Origin: Planctomycetota bacterium
GTDB taxonomy: Bacteria > Planctomycetota > Planctomycetia > Gemmatales > Gemmataceae
Assembly (NCBI GenBank): GCA_021413735.1
Contig: JAIOPV010000086.1
Location: 1-64,000, forward strand
Reading direction: 5' to 3'
DNA: 64,000 bases
The notes below the pieces were generated by a model that was given only the letters and a program-made list of their open reading frames with translations, was not told the origin of the DNA and ran no database searches. Made by a program: the position numbers and the translations under genes. Positions 47,885 through 55,841 of the stretch are shown piece after piece (positions within the stretch are counted from its first letter, which is position 1; every line of letters begins with the position of its first letter).

Positions 47885-48160
47885 TAATTTCGGAATCGAA
47901 ACTGCGATGAGTGAACAGACGGTGGAACCCGACAGTGATCCCCAGCGCGGTCAACAGATACATCCCGATCAGGAGACCCATATCGGCCCAACTGAATCCC
48001 CAGCCCCAGAGGAAGAACGGGCGGCCACCAATCCCAAAAGCGGAACGACAATCACGAGCAGCGTGATCAACCGCACAAGGAAAGGTGCACGGCCGAGAGC
48101 GTTTCTTCTGGGCAATTCAGCGGAAGCACCGGCGGCCGACAGGACAGTTGTTTCAGTCAT
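47885..48160 (-). pseudogene. Truncated, frameshifted acyl-CoA (fatty acid) desaturase
   Basis: From the ATG at 48160 the frame reads MTETTVLSAAG and a hydrophobic helix [19 protein letters not shown]. After a one-base shift near 48020 the family continues: [41 protein letters not shown], where HRLFTH is the first His box of delta-9 desaturases. Similarity stops after about 90 codons at the promoter of the next gene, so the other His boxes and most of the enzyme are gone. It still has its own sigma-54-like promoter. Confidence 0.85.
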
Positions 48161-48215
48161 GGTGAGCCTCCGGATTCGAGTCTCAAGCGACAGGCGAGGA
48201 TTATCAGTCATTATT

Positions 48216-48230
48216 GCAACGGTCGTGCCG
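48216..48230 (-). promoter_or_regulatory. Sigma-54-like promoter in front of the dead desaturase
   Basis: Minus strand CGGCACG-ACCG-TTGC, a full match to the -24/-12 consensus apart from the first base. It lies 56 bases before the pseudogene start and shows that the lost enzyme belonged to the same control group. Confidence 0.7.
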
Positions 48231-48272
48231 GACTCGTTCGGCACCGAAAACGCCGTGTGGAGCGTAGCTCGC

Positions 48273-48322
48273 TGTGTCGATTAGGCTCACCGGCGACAGG
48301 GGATGACGCAATTCGACACACT
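48273..48322. promoter_or_regulatory. Putative activator site between divergent sigma-54 promoters
   Basis: TGTGTCGA (48273-48280) and TCGACACA (48313-48320) form a perfect inverted pair spaced 40 bases start to start. The whole 50-base block aligns without gaps to 37977-38026 upstream of the thioredoxin-DsbD promoter. It lies 43 bases from one and 120 from the other promoter it would serve. Confidence 0.58.
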
Positions 48323-48441
48323 TGGTCTGGTGTCTTCGGTCGGCTCGCTCGACATCCGAAGGGTTTCGAGCAGTCACACCGAGACGAGACGAACTGAGCC
48401 AACAACCGATGGGGGATCTTCACTCGCTCGGTCGCTGACCT

Positions 48442-48456
48442 TGGCACTCAGTTTGC
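48442..48456 (+). promoter_or_regulatory. Sigma-54-like promoter for the universal stress gene
   Basis: TGGCACT-CAGT-TTGC has both invariant dinucleotides and the -12 TTGC. The predicted start of transcription is near 48468, giving a leader of about 53 bases to the ATG at 48521. Confidence 0.72.
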
Positions 48457-48520
48457 CAGATGGTGCGGGCATGGTTTGCTTCGTGACCCAATACCCCCAT
48501 CAAACGCAGGAGACCGCGTC

Positions 48521-48997
48521 ATGCTTCCGATTCGCAAGATTCTGCACCCGACTGACTACTCCGATCTGGCACGGCCAGCGTTCGAGTTCGCGTGTTCTCT
48601 GGCCCGGGATTTCGGGGCTGACCTCGTCATCTGCCATGTCTCGCCACCGCCGATAACTGCAGTTGACGACGGAATGGTAATCGAGATCCCGACGGGAGAG
48701 GCCGAAGCGATGGCTGCCCGCCTGGAAGAAATGAAGCCCGCCGACCCACAAGTTCGGGTAACTCGTCGGTTGCTCCGAGGCGACCCCGCAGACGAAATCC
48801 TTCGATTGGCAGGCGCGTGTCAGGCAGACATCATCGTGATGGGGACGCACGGTCGCGGTTGGCTCAGTCATCTCCTCCTGGGAAGCGTGGCCGAGGCCGT
48901 GCTCCGGAATGCTCCGTGCCCGGTCGTTACCGTCAAGGTTCCACTCCCGGCCATGACCCCCAAGATTTCGAGCTGCCAGACCGCCAACGTTCGTTGA
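48521..48997 (+). CDS. Universal stress protein, UspA family (158 aa)
   Basis: The Usp fold is complete: IRKILHPTDYSDLARPAFEF at the start, a parallel-sheet core, and the ATP-binding end IIVMGTHGRGWLSHLLLGSV followed by AEAVLRNAPCPVVTV. The G-x2-G-x9-G-S pattern is intact, so it probably binds ATP. Usp proteins support survival in growth arrest, hypoxia and energy limitation. Start at 48521 follows GCAGGAG. Surrounded by sigma-54-like promoters. Confidence 0.93.
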   Translation: MLPIRKILHPTDYSDLARPAFEFACSLARDFGADLVICHVSPPPITAVDDGMVIEIPTGEAEAMAARLEEMKPADPQVRVTRRLLRGDPADEILRLAGACQADIIVMGTHGRGWLSHLLLGSVAEAVLRNAPCPVVTVKVPLPAMTPKISSCQTANVR

Positions 48998-49113
48998 CCA
49001 GCCCACCATCCACCGTCGCCAATATCGTTGGTCAGCTCCAGACCCGTCGAAGTGGAGCAAGTACCCGACCAACGATCCCAGCACGAGTCGGCTTACGGTA
49101 TCTTACCCATTGG

Positions 49114-49350
49114 CTAGCGCTGAACCTCGATCTGATTTGCCTTCACTGACCACTTGCACCTGGCACAGACTTCGTGAAACGCGATCTGCTTGCCGTAGAA
49201 TGTAACCGACCGGCCGATGAGAATGATCCCGCCATCGACCTTCTCAATCCGGAATTCACGGAGATGGCTCCGATGGCGATTTCGGATTTCGGTCGCCAAC
49301 CGATTCAAGGCTCGATCCAACTCGCTCAGGCAAGCGATGGCGGTCGTCAT
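49114..49350 (-). CDS. Small protein, BON-like fold suspected (78 aa)
   Basis: It opens MTTAIACLSELDRALNRLAT and continues HLREFRIEKVDGGIILIGRS followed by VTFYGKQIAFHEVCA and VKANQIEV. The alternation 'helix, strand with I-x-V, G-I/V-x-L-x-G, helix, N-x-I-x-V' is that of BON domains. The start codon at 49350 follows GGAG; frames starting further upstream would run through the promoter. No signal peptide is present, unlike periplasmic BON proteins, so a cytoplasmic role is likely. Divergent from the exonuclease gene. Confidence 0.6.
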   Translation of the reverse strand: MTTAIACLSELDRALNRLATEIRNRHRSHLREFRIEKVDGGIILIGRSVTFYGKQIAFHEVCARCKWSVKANQIEVQR

Positions 49351-49399
49351 GGGTGCTCCAGTCTTGGTCGATGCATGCTGCTGGTTTGGCGGTTCAGCA

Positions 49400-49414
49400 G
49401 CAAAGCGGATGCCA
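49400..49414 (-). promoter_or_regulatory. Sigma-54-like promoter for the 78-aa gene
   Basis: Minus strand TGGCATC-CGCT-TTGC, followed by T. Both invariant dinucleotides and the TTGC are kept; it lies 50 bases from the start codon, the same distance as for the DksA-like and hydrogenase units. Confidence 0.68.
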
Positions 49415-49453
49415 TAACAGTTTCGGAACTCTCGCTGGGTGGAATGAGCGAAC

Positions 49454-50872
49454 ATGGCCAAATCGACTCGCTCCGCTGTCGTACCGACTGTCACGTTCTG
49501 GGGAGCGACGCGGACTGTTACCGGGTCGATGCATCAGGTGTCGGCCGGCGGGAAGACGATCCTTCTGGACTGCGGGCTGTTCCAGGGGCATCGAGCAGAG
49601 AGTTTTCGCCGCAACCGCGAGTTCCCGTTCCGAGCCAAGGACATCGACGCGGTCGTCCTCAGCCACGCCCACATCGACCACTGCGGAAACCTGCCGAACC
49701 TCGTGCGCCGTGGGTTTCGCGGGCCGATCTACTGCACCCCAGCGACCCGGGCGTTGGCTGCGGTCATGCTCGGGGACGCGGCCAAGATTCAGGCGGAAGA
49801 CGCGACGTACCTGAACCGCAAGCGTCAGAAAAATGAGCCGAAGGTCGAGCCACTCTTCGACGGGCGTGATGTGTTCCAGACACTCTCCCGGCTCCAGGCC
49901 GTCCGTTACGGAGCGCGAGCCAGTGTTGGCAAGGGAATGGAAGTCACCTTCGCTGATGCGGGGCACCTCCTCGGGTCCGCTATCGTTTCGCTCCGAATCG
50001 ACGGCCCGGAAGGCGAGCGACGGCTCACGTTCACGGGGGACCTGGGGCGGCCGGGATTGCCAATTCTCCGCGATCCGGAGCCGATACCGCCGTGCGACCT
50101 CCTCATTTCCGAAAGCACCTACGGCGGACATACCCACGAACCGGTGGAGGAGACTGCCGAGCAACTCGGTGAAGTGATCCGCCGCACCGCGGGCCGCGGA
50201 GGCAAGGTGATTGTCCCAGCGTTCGCCGTGGGGCGCACTCAGTCGGTGCTTTACTTCCTGCATCAATTGATCCGCGAGGGGAAACTTCCGAGCATCCCGG
50301 TGTATGTGGACAGCCCGATGGCCACCCGCGCGACGGAAGTGTTCCGGGCACACACGGAGTGCTTCGACGACGAGACTCTGGCTCTTCTTGCAGCCCACCC
50401 AGACTTGTTCGGGGAACGACACGTTCGGTATGTCGAGTCGGTTCACGAGAGTGTGAAGTTGAATCACCGACCGGAACCGTGCGTCATCATCGCGGCGAGC
50501 GGAATGTGTGAGGCGGGTCGCGTCTTGCATCACCTCAAGCACAACCTGGCAGACGCCCGAAACACGATCCTCATTGCGGGCTACCAGGCGGCGGATACGC
50601 TCGGTCGGCGATTGGTCGAGCGTCGGCCGGAGGTGCGGGTACTTGGTCGGATGATCTCCGCGAAGGCGGAGGTTGTGGTGTTGAACGGACTCTCCAGTCA
50701 CGCCGACCACGGGGATCTGTTGCGGATGCTCGGACCGCTCGCGGGCACGACGGCTCGTGTGCGATTGGTGCACGGCGAGCCGGACCGGGCAGCGGCGCTC
50801 GCCGAGGGGCTGCGAGCGGTCGGGTTCCCTGACGTGGGCATCCCCGACCGCGGCGATTCCGTTCCCGTTTGA
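49454..50872 (+). CDS. Beta-CASP metallo-beta-lactamase RNA exonuclease/endonuclease (472 aa)
   Basis: The metal site SHAHIDHCG (His71, His73, Asp75, His76) marks a metallo-beta-lactamase fold; LTFTGDLG and the ESTYGGHTHEP segment supply further ligands. The inserted beta-CASP domain is visible from VIVPAFAVGRTQSVLYFLHQ on, with IIAASGMCEAGRVLHHLKHN and the RMM-type ending AEVVVLNGLSSHADHGDLL. These enzymes mature or degrade RNA. The family is a frequent member of bacterial stress clusters with universal stress proteins. A fragment of a second copy lies 2.3 kb upstream. Confidence 0.9.
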   Translation: MAKSTRSAVVPTVTFWGATRTVTGSMHQVSAGGKTILLDCGLFQGHRAESFRRNREFPFRAKDIDAVVLSHAHIDHCGNLPNLVRRGFRGPIYCTPATRALAAVMLGDAAKIQAEDATYLNRKRQKNEPKVEPLFDGRDVFQTLSRLQAVRYGARASVGKGMEVTFADAGHLLGSAIVSLRIDGPEGERRLTFTGDLGRPGLPILRDPEPIPPCDLLISESTYGGHTHEPVEETAEQLGEVIRRTAGRGGKVIVPAFAVGRTQSVLYFLHQLIREGKLPSIPVYVDSPMATRATEVFRAHTECFDDETLALLAAHPDLFGERHVRYVESVHESVKLNHRPEPCVIIAASGMCEAGRVLHHLKHNLADARNTILIAGYQAADTLGRRLVERRPEVRVLGRMISAKAEVVVLNGLSSHADHGDLLRMLGPLAGTTARVRLVHGEPDRAAALAEGLRAVGFPDVGIPDRGDSVPV

Positions 50873-50889
50873 GTCAACCCCTTCCCGCG

Positions 50890-51120
50890 TTATCCAGCAG
50901 TGGCAAGCGGGGAACGAACGGCGGCTTTGGCCTCGACCTGCGACGCGTTTTCCGGGACTCGGTTCTGCGAGACCACCGGCTCGGGATTGTGGGCACGCTC
51001 GCGTGTCGCGAGGTAGACCGCAGTCGACACGAACGCCGTGACAACCGTGAACACGGTCACCGCGATGATCCCCGAGAGAAGGATTACTTCGACGTGTTGC
51101 ATTTCCGGTAACAAGTTCAT
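50890..51120 (-). CDS. Small single-pass membrane protein (76 aa)
   Basis: A short N-terminal peptide MNLLPEMQHVEVI leads into one membrane helix (LLSGIIAVTVFTVVTAFVST) and then a polar cytoplasmic tail rich in Glu, Arg and Pro. The ATG at 51120 is preceded by GGGAGAA. It follows the DksA-like gene by 73 bases on the same strand and has no sigma-54 motif of its own, so it probably shares that transcript. No family recognised. Confidence 0.55.
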   Translation of the reverse strand: MNLLPEMQHVEVILLSGIIAVTVFTVVTAFVSTAVYLATRERAHNPEPVVSQNRVPENASQVEAKAAVRSPLATAG

Positions 51121-51193
51121 GAGCGATTCTCCCGCCACCAACGGTGTTGATTGAGCAAGTAGCCTCGGGTGGCGAGAGGCACCTGCCGAGAAA

Positions 51194-51580
51194 TCAGACT
51201 GTGGCTTCGGCGCTGCGGGCGCAACGGATGCAGTGGCGAGCGTAGGGGACGACGTCCAGGCGTGCCCTGGTGATCGCGTGCCCGCACTTCTCACACTTCC
51301 CGAATGTGCCCGCGTCGAGACGGGCGATTGCATCACCAACTTCAGCCAGGACGTGTTCCTCGGTGTTCAGGATGGCGAGGGCCACGCGATCTTCCGTGTC
51401 CCGTGTTTCTGGATCGGCGTCATGGGTGGGAGCTCGATCCGGATGGTTGGCGAGCGCCGCAACGGGTCGTAACGCCTCGGCTTCGAGTTCAGAAACCTTC
51501 TCTTTGAGCGGATCAATAAGAGATTGGAGTTGGAGCCGATAGAGGCTCAATTCCTGTAGCGTGAGGCTGCCCTTGCTCAT
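51194..51580 (-). CDS. DksA/TraR-type zinc-finger protein (128 aa)
   Basis: It has a coiled N-terminal half (LSLYRLQLQSLIDPLKEKVS, then ELEAEALRPV) and a C-terminal four-Cys zinc finger (FGKCEKCGHAI ... ARHCIRC) preceded by IARLDAGTFG, the family signature. DksA-like proteins enter the RNA polymerase secondary channel and alter promoter choice with or without ppGpp. Usual DksA is about 150 residues, so this is a compact member. The start at 51580 is chosen because a longer frame would include the promoter. Confidence 0.88.
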   Translation of the reverse strand: MSKGSLTLQELSLYRLQLQSLIDPLKEKVSELEAEALRPVAALANHPDRAPTHDADPETRDTEDRVALAILNTEEHVLAEVGDAIARLDAGTFGKCEKCGHAITRARLDVVPYARHCIRCARSAEATV

Positions 51581-51627
51581 CTCGGGTCTCCAGCGTGTGA
51601 TTTGGTGTCTCGGATGAGAGGAGATAA

Positions 51628-51642
51628 GCAAGGAGCGTACCA
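51628..51642 (-). promoter_or_regulatory. Sigma-54-like promoter for the DksA-type gene
   Basis: Minus strand TGGTACG-CTCC-TTGC, followed by T. All key positions match except T for C at the fourth base. It is 48 bases from the start codon. A GATGTGCGGA sequence as in the DsbD activator block occurs about 85 bases further upstream (near 51727). Confidence 0.68.
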
Positions 51643-51771
51643 GGCCGAGCAAAATCGCGAGACGCGAAAATCAGTGAGAAAACAGCGGTTTTCGGTGTTC
51701 AGAACGAGGTGACCGCACGGGTGGGATGTGCGGACGAGGCACAGTGTGTGCCAGCCTGATGCACGGGTGAA

Positions 51772-52875
51772 TCACTTGAGGAAAAGCATCACGATGTCGA
51801 TGGCGAAGAAAACAACGATGATGATTTCGAGCCCGAGCATGCGGCGGTCGTAGAGGTCGCCGCGCGTGATTGTGTACAACTCGTCAAGTTGACCGAGTCG
51901 CTGCTCAACGCTCGCCCGCCACTGGTCGAGGTGGAACCGCTCCCGAGCGAGGAGATACACCCGAGCGAGATGCCAGTCGCCCACGAATTTCGTGATGTGC
52001 GTAACCTCGTCGGCCAATTTCGCCAGATCGATTCGCAACCTGCGGAGAGCCCGCAACACGCCGGCTCCCGCACCAAACATCCACCACTGCGGGCGTGCGA
52101 GGTCGAGGTATGCCCGCTCCAGATAGCGGTCGAGCGAGCGATCCATCCACCGGAATTCTTCCAGTTGGAGGTTGGCCAACTCCAACACGAACAACACATC
52201 CTCGGCGGATTTGTGCAGGTCAACGACCAGCGCCGCGTCCCAGTCGACGACGACCAGATCGGAGTTCTCGAAAGAGCGTCGCAGTCGGAGGATATCGACG
52301 ACCTGGGCCTCGCTTAACCGTTCACCTGGGATTTCGCTGAGCAACCCGGCAACCTCTCGCTGCCTGTCGCCCAGCCAGTGGTTCGCGTCTTGCTCCCCGT
52401 CGAGATGTGTCAGAGTGAAGACGGTGTACGCCTCGGGTTCGGTTCTCTCGCCAGGTTGAACCAGGGCGTCGCTCAAAGCGCGGCATATTTCGTCGCATTG
52501 TTCCCGGGCAAGTTCATCGAGCGGGCGGCCATCATCGAGGGTGGGAGTGTGGAACGGAATGAGGGCAGCGAGCGAATCACTGGTGAAGGGAACCCGAACC
52601 GTGACGCTGACCACTCCGACATCGTAAACGCGGACTGTGAGATTCGCCGCACTGTCGTTCACACGGGCTGTGGGACTCAGGGGTTGCACAGAGAGTGGTT
52701 GCGAGACAGGAACGGACCTGGGAGTGGGTCGATCCGGTCGAGCAGCGAAAGGGGCCGACCTCCCGGAGAGGAGTTCGGTTGCCCGACCGAGGCGGATCTC
52801 ATTCGCGACGTCGAAGGCATACAGGTAGACCACTTCACCCCGCAACTTGCCATGACGTTCAACTGTGGTCGCCAT
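51772..52875 (-). CDS. DUF155 (RMND1/SIF2)-like protein with C-terminal membrane anchor (367 aa)
   Basis: The C-terminal half has the pattern of the DUF155 family: DLVVVDWDAALVVD, then LFVLELANLQLEEFRWMDRS, and ITKFVGDWHLARVYLLARER ending in a hydrophobic anchor (IIIVVFFAIDIVMLFLK). The N-terminal half (EVVYLYAFDVANEIRLGRA; VTVRVPFTSDSLAALIPFHT) is the variable sensor-like part. In eukaryotes relatives support mitochondrial translation; bacterial function is unknown. The start at 52875 is chosen over one 36 bases upstream. It lies 48 bases after the GNAT-Acs gene on the same strand, probably one transcript. Confidence 0.6.
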   Translation of the reverse strand: MATTVERHGKLRGEVVYLYAFDVANEIRLGRATELLSGRSAPFAARPDRPTPRSVPVSQPLSVQPLSPTARVNDSAANLTVRVYDVGVVSVTVRVPFTSDSLAALIPFHTPTLDDGRPLDELAREQCDEICRALSDALVQPGERTEPEAYTVFTLTHLDGEQDANHWLGDRQREVAGLLSEIPGERLSEAQVVDILRLRRSFENSDLVVVDWDAALVVDLHKSAEDVLFVLELANLQLEEFRWMDRSLDRYLERAYLDLARPQWWMFGAGAGVLRALRRLRIDLAKLADEVTHITKFVGDWHLARVYLLARERFHLDQWRASVEQRLGQLDELYTITRGDLYDRRMLGLEIIIVVFFAIDIVMLFLK

Positions 52876-52923
52876 CGTGGAGCCCTGAACAATTTCCGGG
52901 CATCTTAACACATCATGAGCAGT

Positions 52924-55662
52924 TTACCGGATTGGGCGAACGCGGATGCGGGCATCGGCGATGCGGCACCCCTGGCCCGGGGCGAACGTGAAGATCGGGT
53001 TCAGGTCGATTTCCCCAATCTCCGGAACATCCTCGGCAAGTCGTGACACCCGCAACAAAGTCTCCTGAAGCGCAGCCACATCTGCCGGCGGGTGTCCGCG
53101 ATAGCCTTCCAGCAGCCGGAAACCCTTGATCCCGCGAACCATTTCGGTCGCGTCAACGTCGGTCAGTGGGGCCACACGGAAACAGACATCGGCGAGGATC
53201 TCGACATGGATTCCACCCAGCCCGAACGCCACGAGCGGCCCGAACAGGGGGTCGTGTGTCACACCTGCCATCACTTCAACCCCGCCGTGAAGCATCGACT
53301 GCACGACCACGCCATCCATCGCGTCTGGTTGGTTTTCCTTCTCGACTCGAACGCGAATTTCCTCGAACGCCTGACGCACGGCGCTCGTGTTGGTCAGTCC
53401 AAGACGGACGCCACCGACTTCGCTCTTGTGGACGAATCGTCGCGACGCCAGTTTCACCGCAACCGGAAAGCCCAGTCGCTCCGCCGCGGCCACCGCCTCA
53501 TCGGCGGTACGGGCGAACTCACTGGGCACCAACGGCAATCGAACCGCCTCAAGCACCACACGGACCTCTTCGGCCGACAGCCAGCACTCACCGCGTTTGG
53601 CCACAACTTCGCGACAAACGCTCTGAGCGGTGGCGAGTTGAAGGTCGTCGAAATCCGGGAACACCCCTGCCGGTTGCGCCCGCCACTCGCCGTACGCCGC
53701 GACCTTCCCCAGCACGCGGGCCGGCGTCTCTGGGAACGGGTAACATGGTATCCGCCCGCTCGCACATTCGAGATGAGTTCGGTTCTGCTCCTGACCCAGA
53801 ATGCACGCCAGCACGGGCCGCCCGGTTGCTCCCGACGTTCGGGCGGCAGTGATTCCATCCGTGATTGCCTTCTGCACCTCTCGCTGGTCTGCCAGCCCAA
53901 CGGGCGTGTAGAGGACGAGGAGCGAGTCGAACTCGCCGGATGTGAGCACCACTTCGATCGCTCGGCGATACGCCTCCGGTCCCGCAGCCGCGATGAGGTC
54001 AATGGGATTGCCGATACTGGCCGCGCCGGGAAGTAGTTCCGCGAGTCGCTTCCGAAGTTCTGGTGATGGCTCGGGAACGGTGAGCCCGCTGGCTTCGCAC
54101 GCATCGGCGCTGAGGATGCCAGGGCCGCCGGCATTTGTGACGATTGCCACACGCCGACCACGAGGCAAAGGTTGACACCCGAGCGTCAACGCCAGGTCGA
54201 ACATCTCTTCGAGCGACCCAGCCCGCACGATGCCCGTCTGCCGGAACAGAGCCTCGACTGCAGTGGCGTTGGTCGCCAGAGCCGCTGTGTGCGAACCCGC
54301 AGCGCGACCGCCCGAGCGAGTGAGGCCACTCTGCAACACCACAACCGGCTTGCGGCGGCTGACCCGGCGAGCGATTCGAGAGAAACGACGCGGGTTCCCG
54401 AAAGACTCCAGATACAGCAGGATCACATCCGTGTTCGGGTCGTGTTCCCAGTATTGCAACAGATCGTTTCCCGACACATCGGCCTTGTTCCCCACGCTCA
54501 CGAACGTGGAGAACCCAAGCCCATAACGGCTCGCGGCACCCAGCACGGCGAGGCCGACCGCACCACTTTGCGACGACATCGCGATGCGGCCGGGTGGCGG
54601 GAAAATCGGCGAGAACGAGGCGTTCAGCCGCACCGATTGGTCGGCGTTGAGCAACCCCAGACAGTTCGGACCAACCATTCGCATCCCGTAACCGCGGACC
54701 TTCTCGACGAGTGCCTTCTGGAGCGTGACGCCCTCGCCGCCCGTCTCGGCGAACCCCGCCGAGATGATGACGAGCGCTCGCACGCCGATCGCCGCGCAGT
54801 CGTCCACGACACGCATGACCGCGCCGGCTGGAACCGCGATCACAGCCAGATCGACCGGCGGGGGCAAGTCACGCACAGAGGGATAAGCGCGCAAGCCTGC
54901 AACGTCGGGCGCCTTGGGGTTTACCGGGTAGATCGGGCCGCGAAAACCCGCCCGAATCAGCCCTTCGAGGACGCGATGGCCAATGCCCGCCGGGTCGCGT
55001 GAGGCACCCACGACCGCGACAGCGTTCGGGGAAAAGAATGGAACGAGCGACGCGATTGTGGCAATGCGGTCGCGGAGTTCTTCACGCGCGACGCTTGTCG
55101 CGGTCGGAAGTATCGCGAGATCAATTTCGATGCCATCACGCCCGGGGTGGTCCCGGACCTCGAAACCCGATTCGCGGAACACCTCCAGCATCGGTCTGCT
55201 GTCGCTCGACGTGATCGCCCAGAATCGCGTGAACCCGTTTCTCACGGCGAGAAACGCGAGCCGCTCCAGGAGGAGCGTGCCCAAACCCTTCCCACGGAAT
55301 TCGTCGGCAACCGCCAGTGCGATTTCCGCAGTCCGAGCATCGCGGGCGATGTACGACCCTGTGGCAACGATTCGTGCTCCGTCTGTCCCGGCGCGGGTGG
55401 CCACGAGCGTCACTGCGGAGCGAGGGTCGTTCTCGGAAGCGAGGCGTGCGATCAAATCTGGCCCTGGCATGGATGCCGACAAGAAACGCCTGTAGCGTGA
55501 CTCGGCGGACAGTTCCCGGAAGAACCGCGTGATCGCTGCGAGGTCAGCAGGATGTGCGCGTCGGAGTTGGGCGACCGTGCCATCACGCAGCGTGACCTGC
55601 CCGGATTCGTCCGATTCTTGCGGGGGCGGCGGGATATATCGTGGGTTGAGCGAGGAGGACAT
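52924..55662 (-). CDS. GNAT acetyltransferase fused to ADP-forming acyl-CoA synthetase (912 aa)
   Basis: Residues about 20-190 are a GNAT domain with the acetyl-CoA loop DEFRGKGLGTLLLERL. Then comes the CoA-binding Rossmann domain (AVAVVGASRDPAGIGHRVLE), the succinyl-CoA-ligase-like domain (MSSQSGAVGLAVLGAA) and a C-terminal ATP-grasp domain (AVKLASRRFVHKSEVGGVRL). This is the architecture of Pat/Pka protein lysine acetyltransferases and of acetate-CoA ligases (ADP-forming). E. coli Pka carries GNAT at the C-terminus, here it is N-terminal. It may acetylate metabolic enzymes or make ATP from acyl-CoA. Confidence 0.9.
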   Translation of the reverse strand: MSSSLNPRYIPPPPQESDESGQVTLRDGTVAQLRRAHPADLAAITRFFRELSAESRYRRFLSASMPGPDLIARLASENDPRSAVTLVATRAGTDGARIVATGSYIARDARTAEIALAVADEFRGKGLGTLLLERLAFLAVRNGFTRFWAITSSDSRPMLEVFRESGFEVRDHPGRDGIEIDLAILPTATSVAREELRDRIATIASLVPFFSPNAVAVVGASRDPAGIGHRVLEGLIRAGFRGPIYPVNPKAPDVAGLRAYPSVRDLPPPVDLAVIAVPAGAVMRVVDDCAAIGVRALVIISAGFAETGGEGVTLQKALVEKVRGYGMRMVGPNCLGLLNADQSVRLNASFSPIFPPPGRIAMSSQSGAVGLAVLGAASRYGLGFSTFVSVGNKADVSGNDLLQYWEHDPNTDVILLYLESFGNPRRFSRIARRVSRRKPVVVLQSGLTRSGGRAAGSHTAALATNATAVEALFRQTGIVRAGSLEEMFDLALTLGCQPLPRGRRVAIVTNAGGPGILSADACEASGLTVPEPSPELRKRLAELLPGAASIGNPIDLIAAAGPEAYRRAIEVVLTSGEFDSLLVLYTPVGLADQREVQKAITDGITAARTSGATGRPVLACILGQEQNRTHLECASGRIPCYPFPETPARVLGKVAAYGEWRAQPAGVFPDFDDLQLATAQSVCREVVAKRGECWLSAEEVRVVLEAVRLPLVPSEFARTADEAVAAAERLGFPVAVKLASRRFVHKSEVGGVRLGLTNTSAVRQAFEEIRVRVEKENQPDAMDGVVVQSMLHGGVEVMAGVTHDPLFGPLVAFGLGGIHVEILADVCFRVAPLTDVDATEMVRGIKGFRLLEGYRGHPPADVAALQETLLRVSRLAEDVPEIGEIDLNPIFTFAPGQGCRIADARIRVRPIR

Positions 55663-55700
55663 ACGTTATCTCGGTGAAGAGGTGAACGTATGGTCCTAAC

Positions 55701-55715
55701 GCACCCGCCATGCCA
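55701..55715 (-). promoter_or_regulatory. Sigma-54-like promoter for GNAT-acyl-CoA synthetase
   Basis: Minus strand TGGCATG-GCGG-GTGC. Both invariant dinucleotides match. It lies 39 bases from the ATG at 55662. An ATCGCACACT sequence resembling the TTCGACACACT activator half-site is about 85 bases further upstream (55798-55807). Confidence 0.62.
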
Positions 55716-55841
55716 ATTGCTCCGCATTTGTCGAACCGCCAATTGTATTGGCGTTGCGAGACGAGATTCGCTTGGTTCCCGGATCGGAGGAGTTGGAATC
55801 GCACACTCAGTGAATCCAAACAGCACAGCAAGCGCACCACA

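Noticed and set aside
49387-49401. Plus-strand sigma-54 promoter (TGGCGGTTCAGCAGC) for the exonuclease gene
   Set aside because: GG and GC spacing fits but CACG and TTGC are missing, and it overlaps the better minus-strand site; not strong enough to list.
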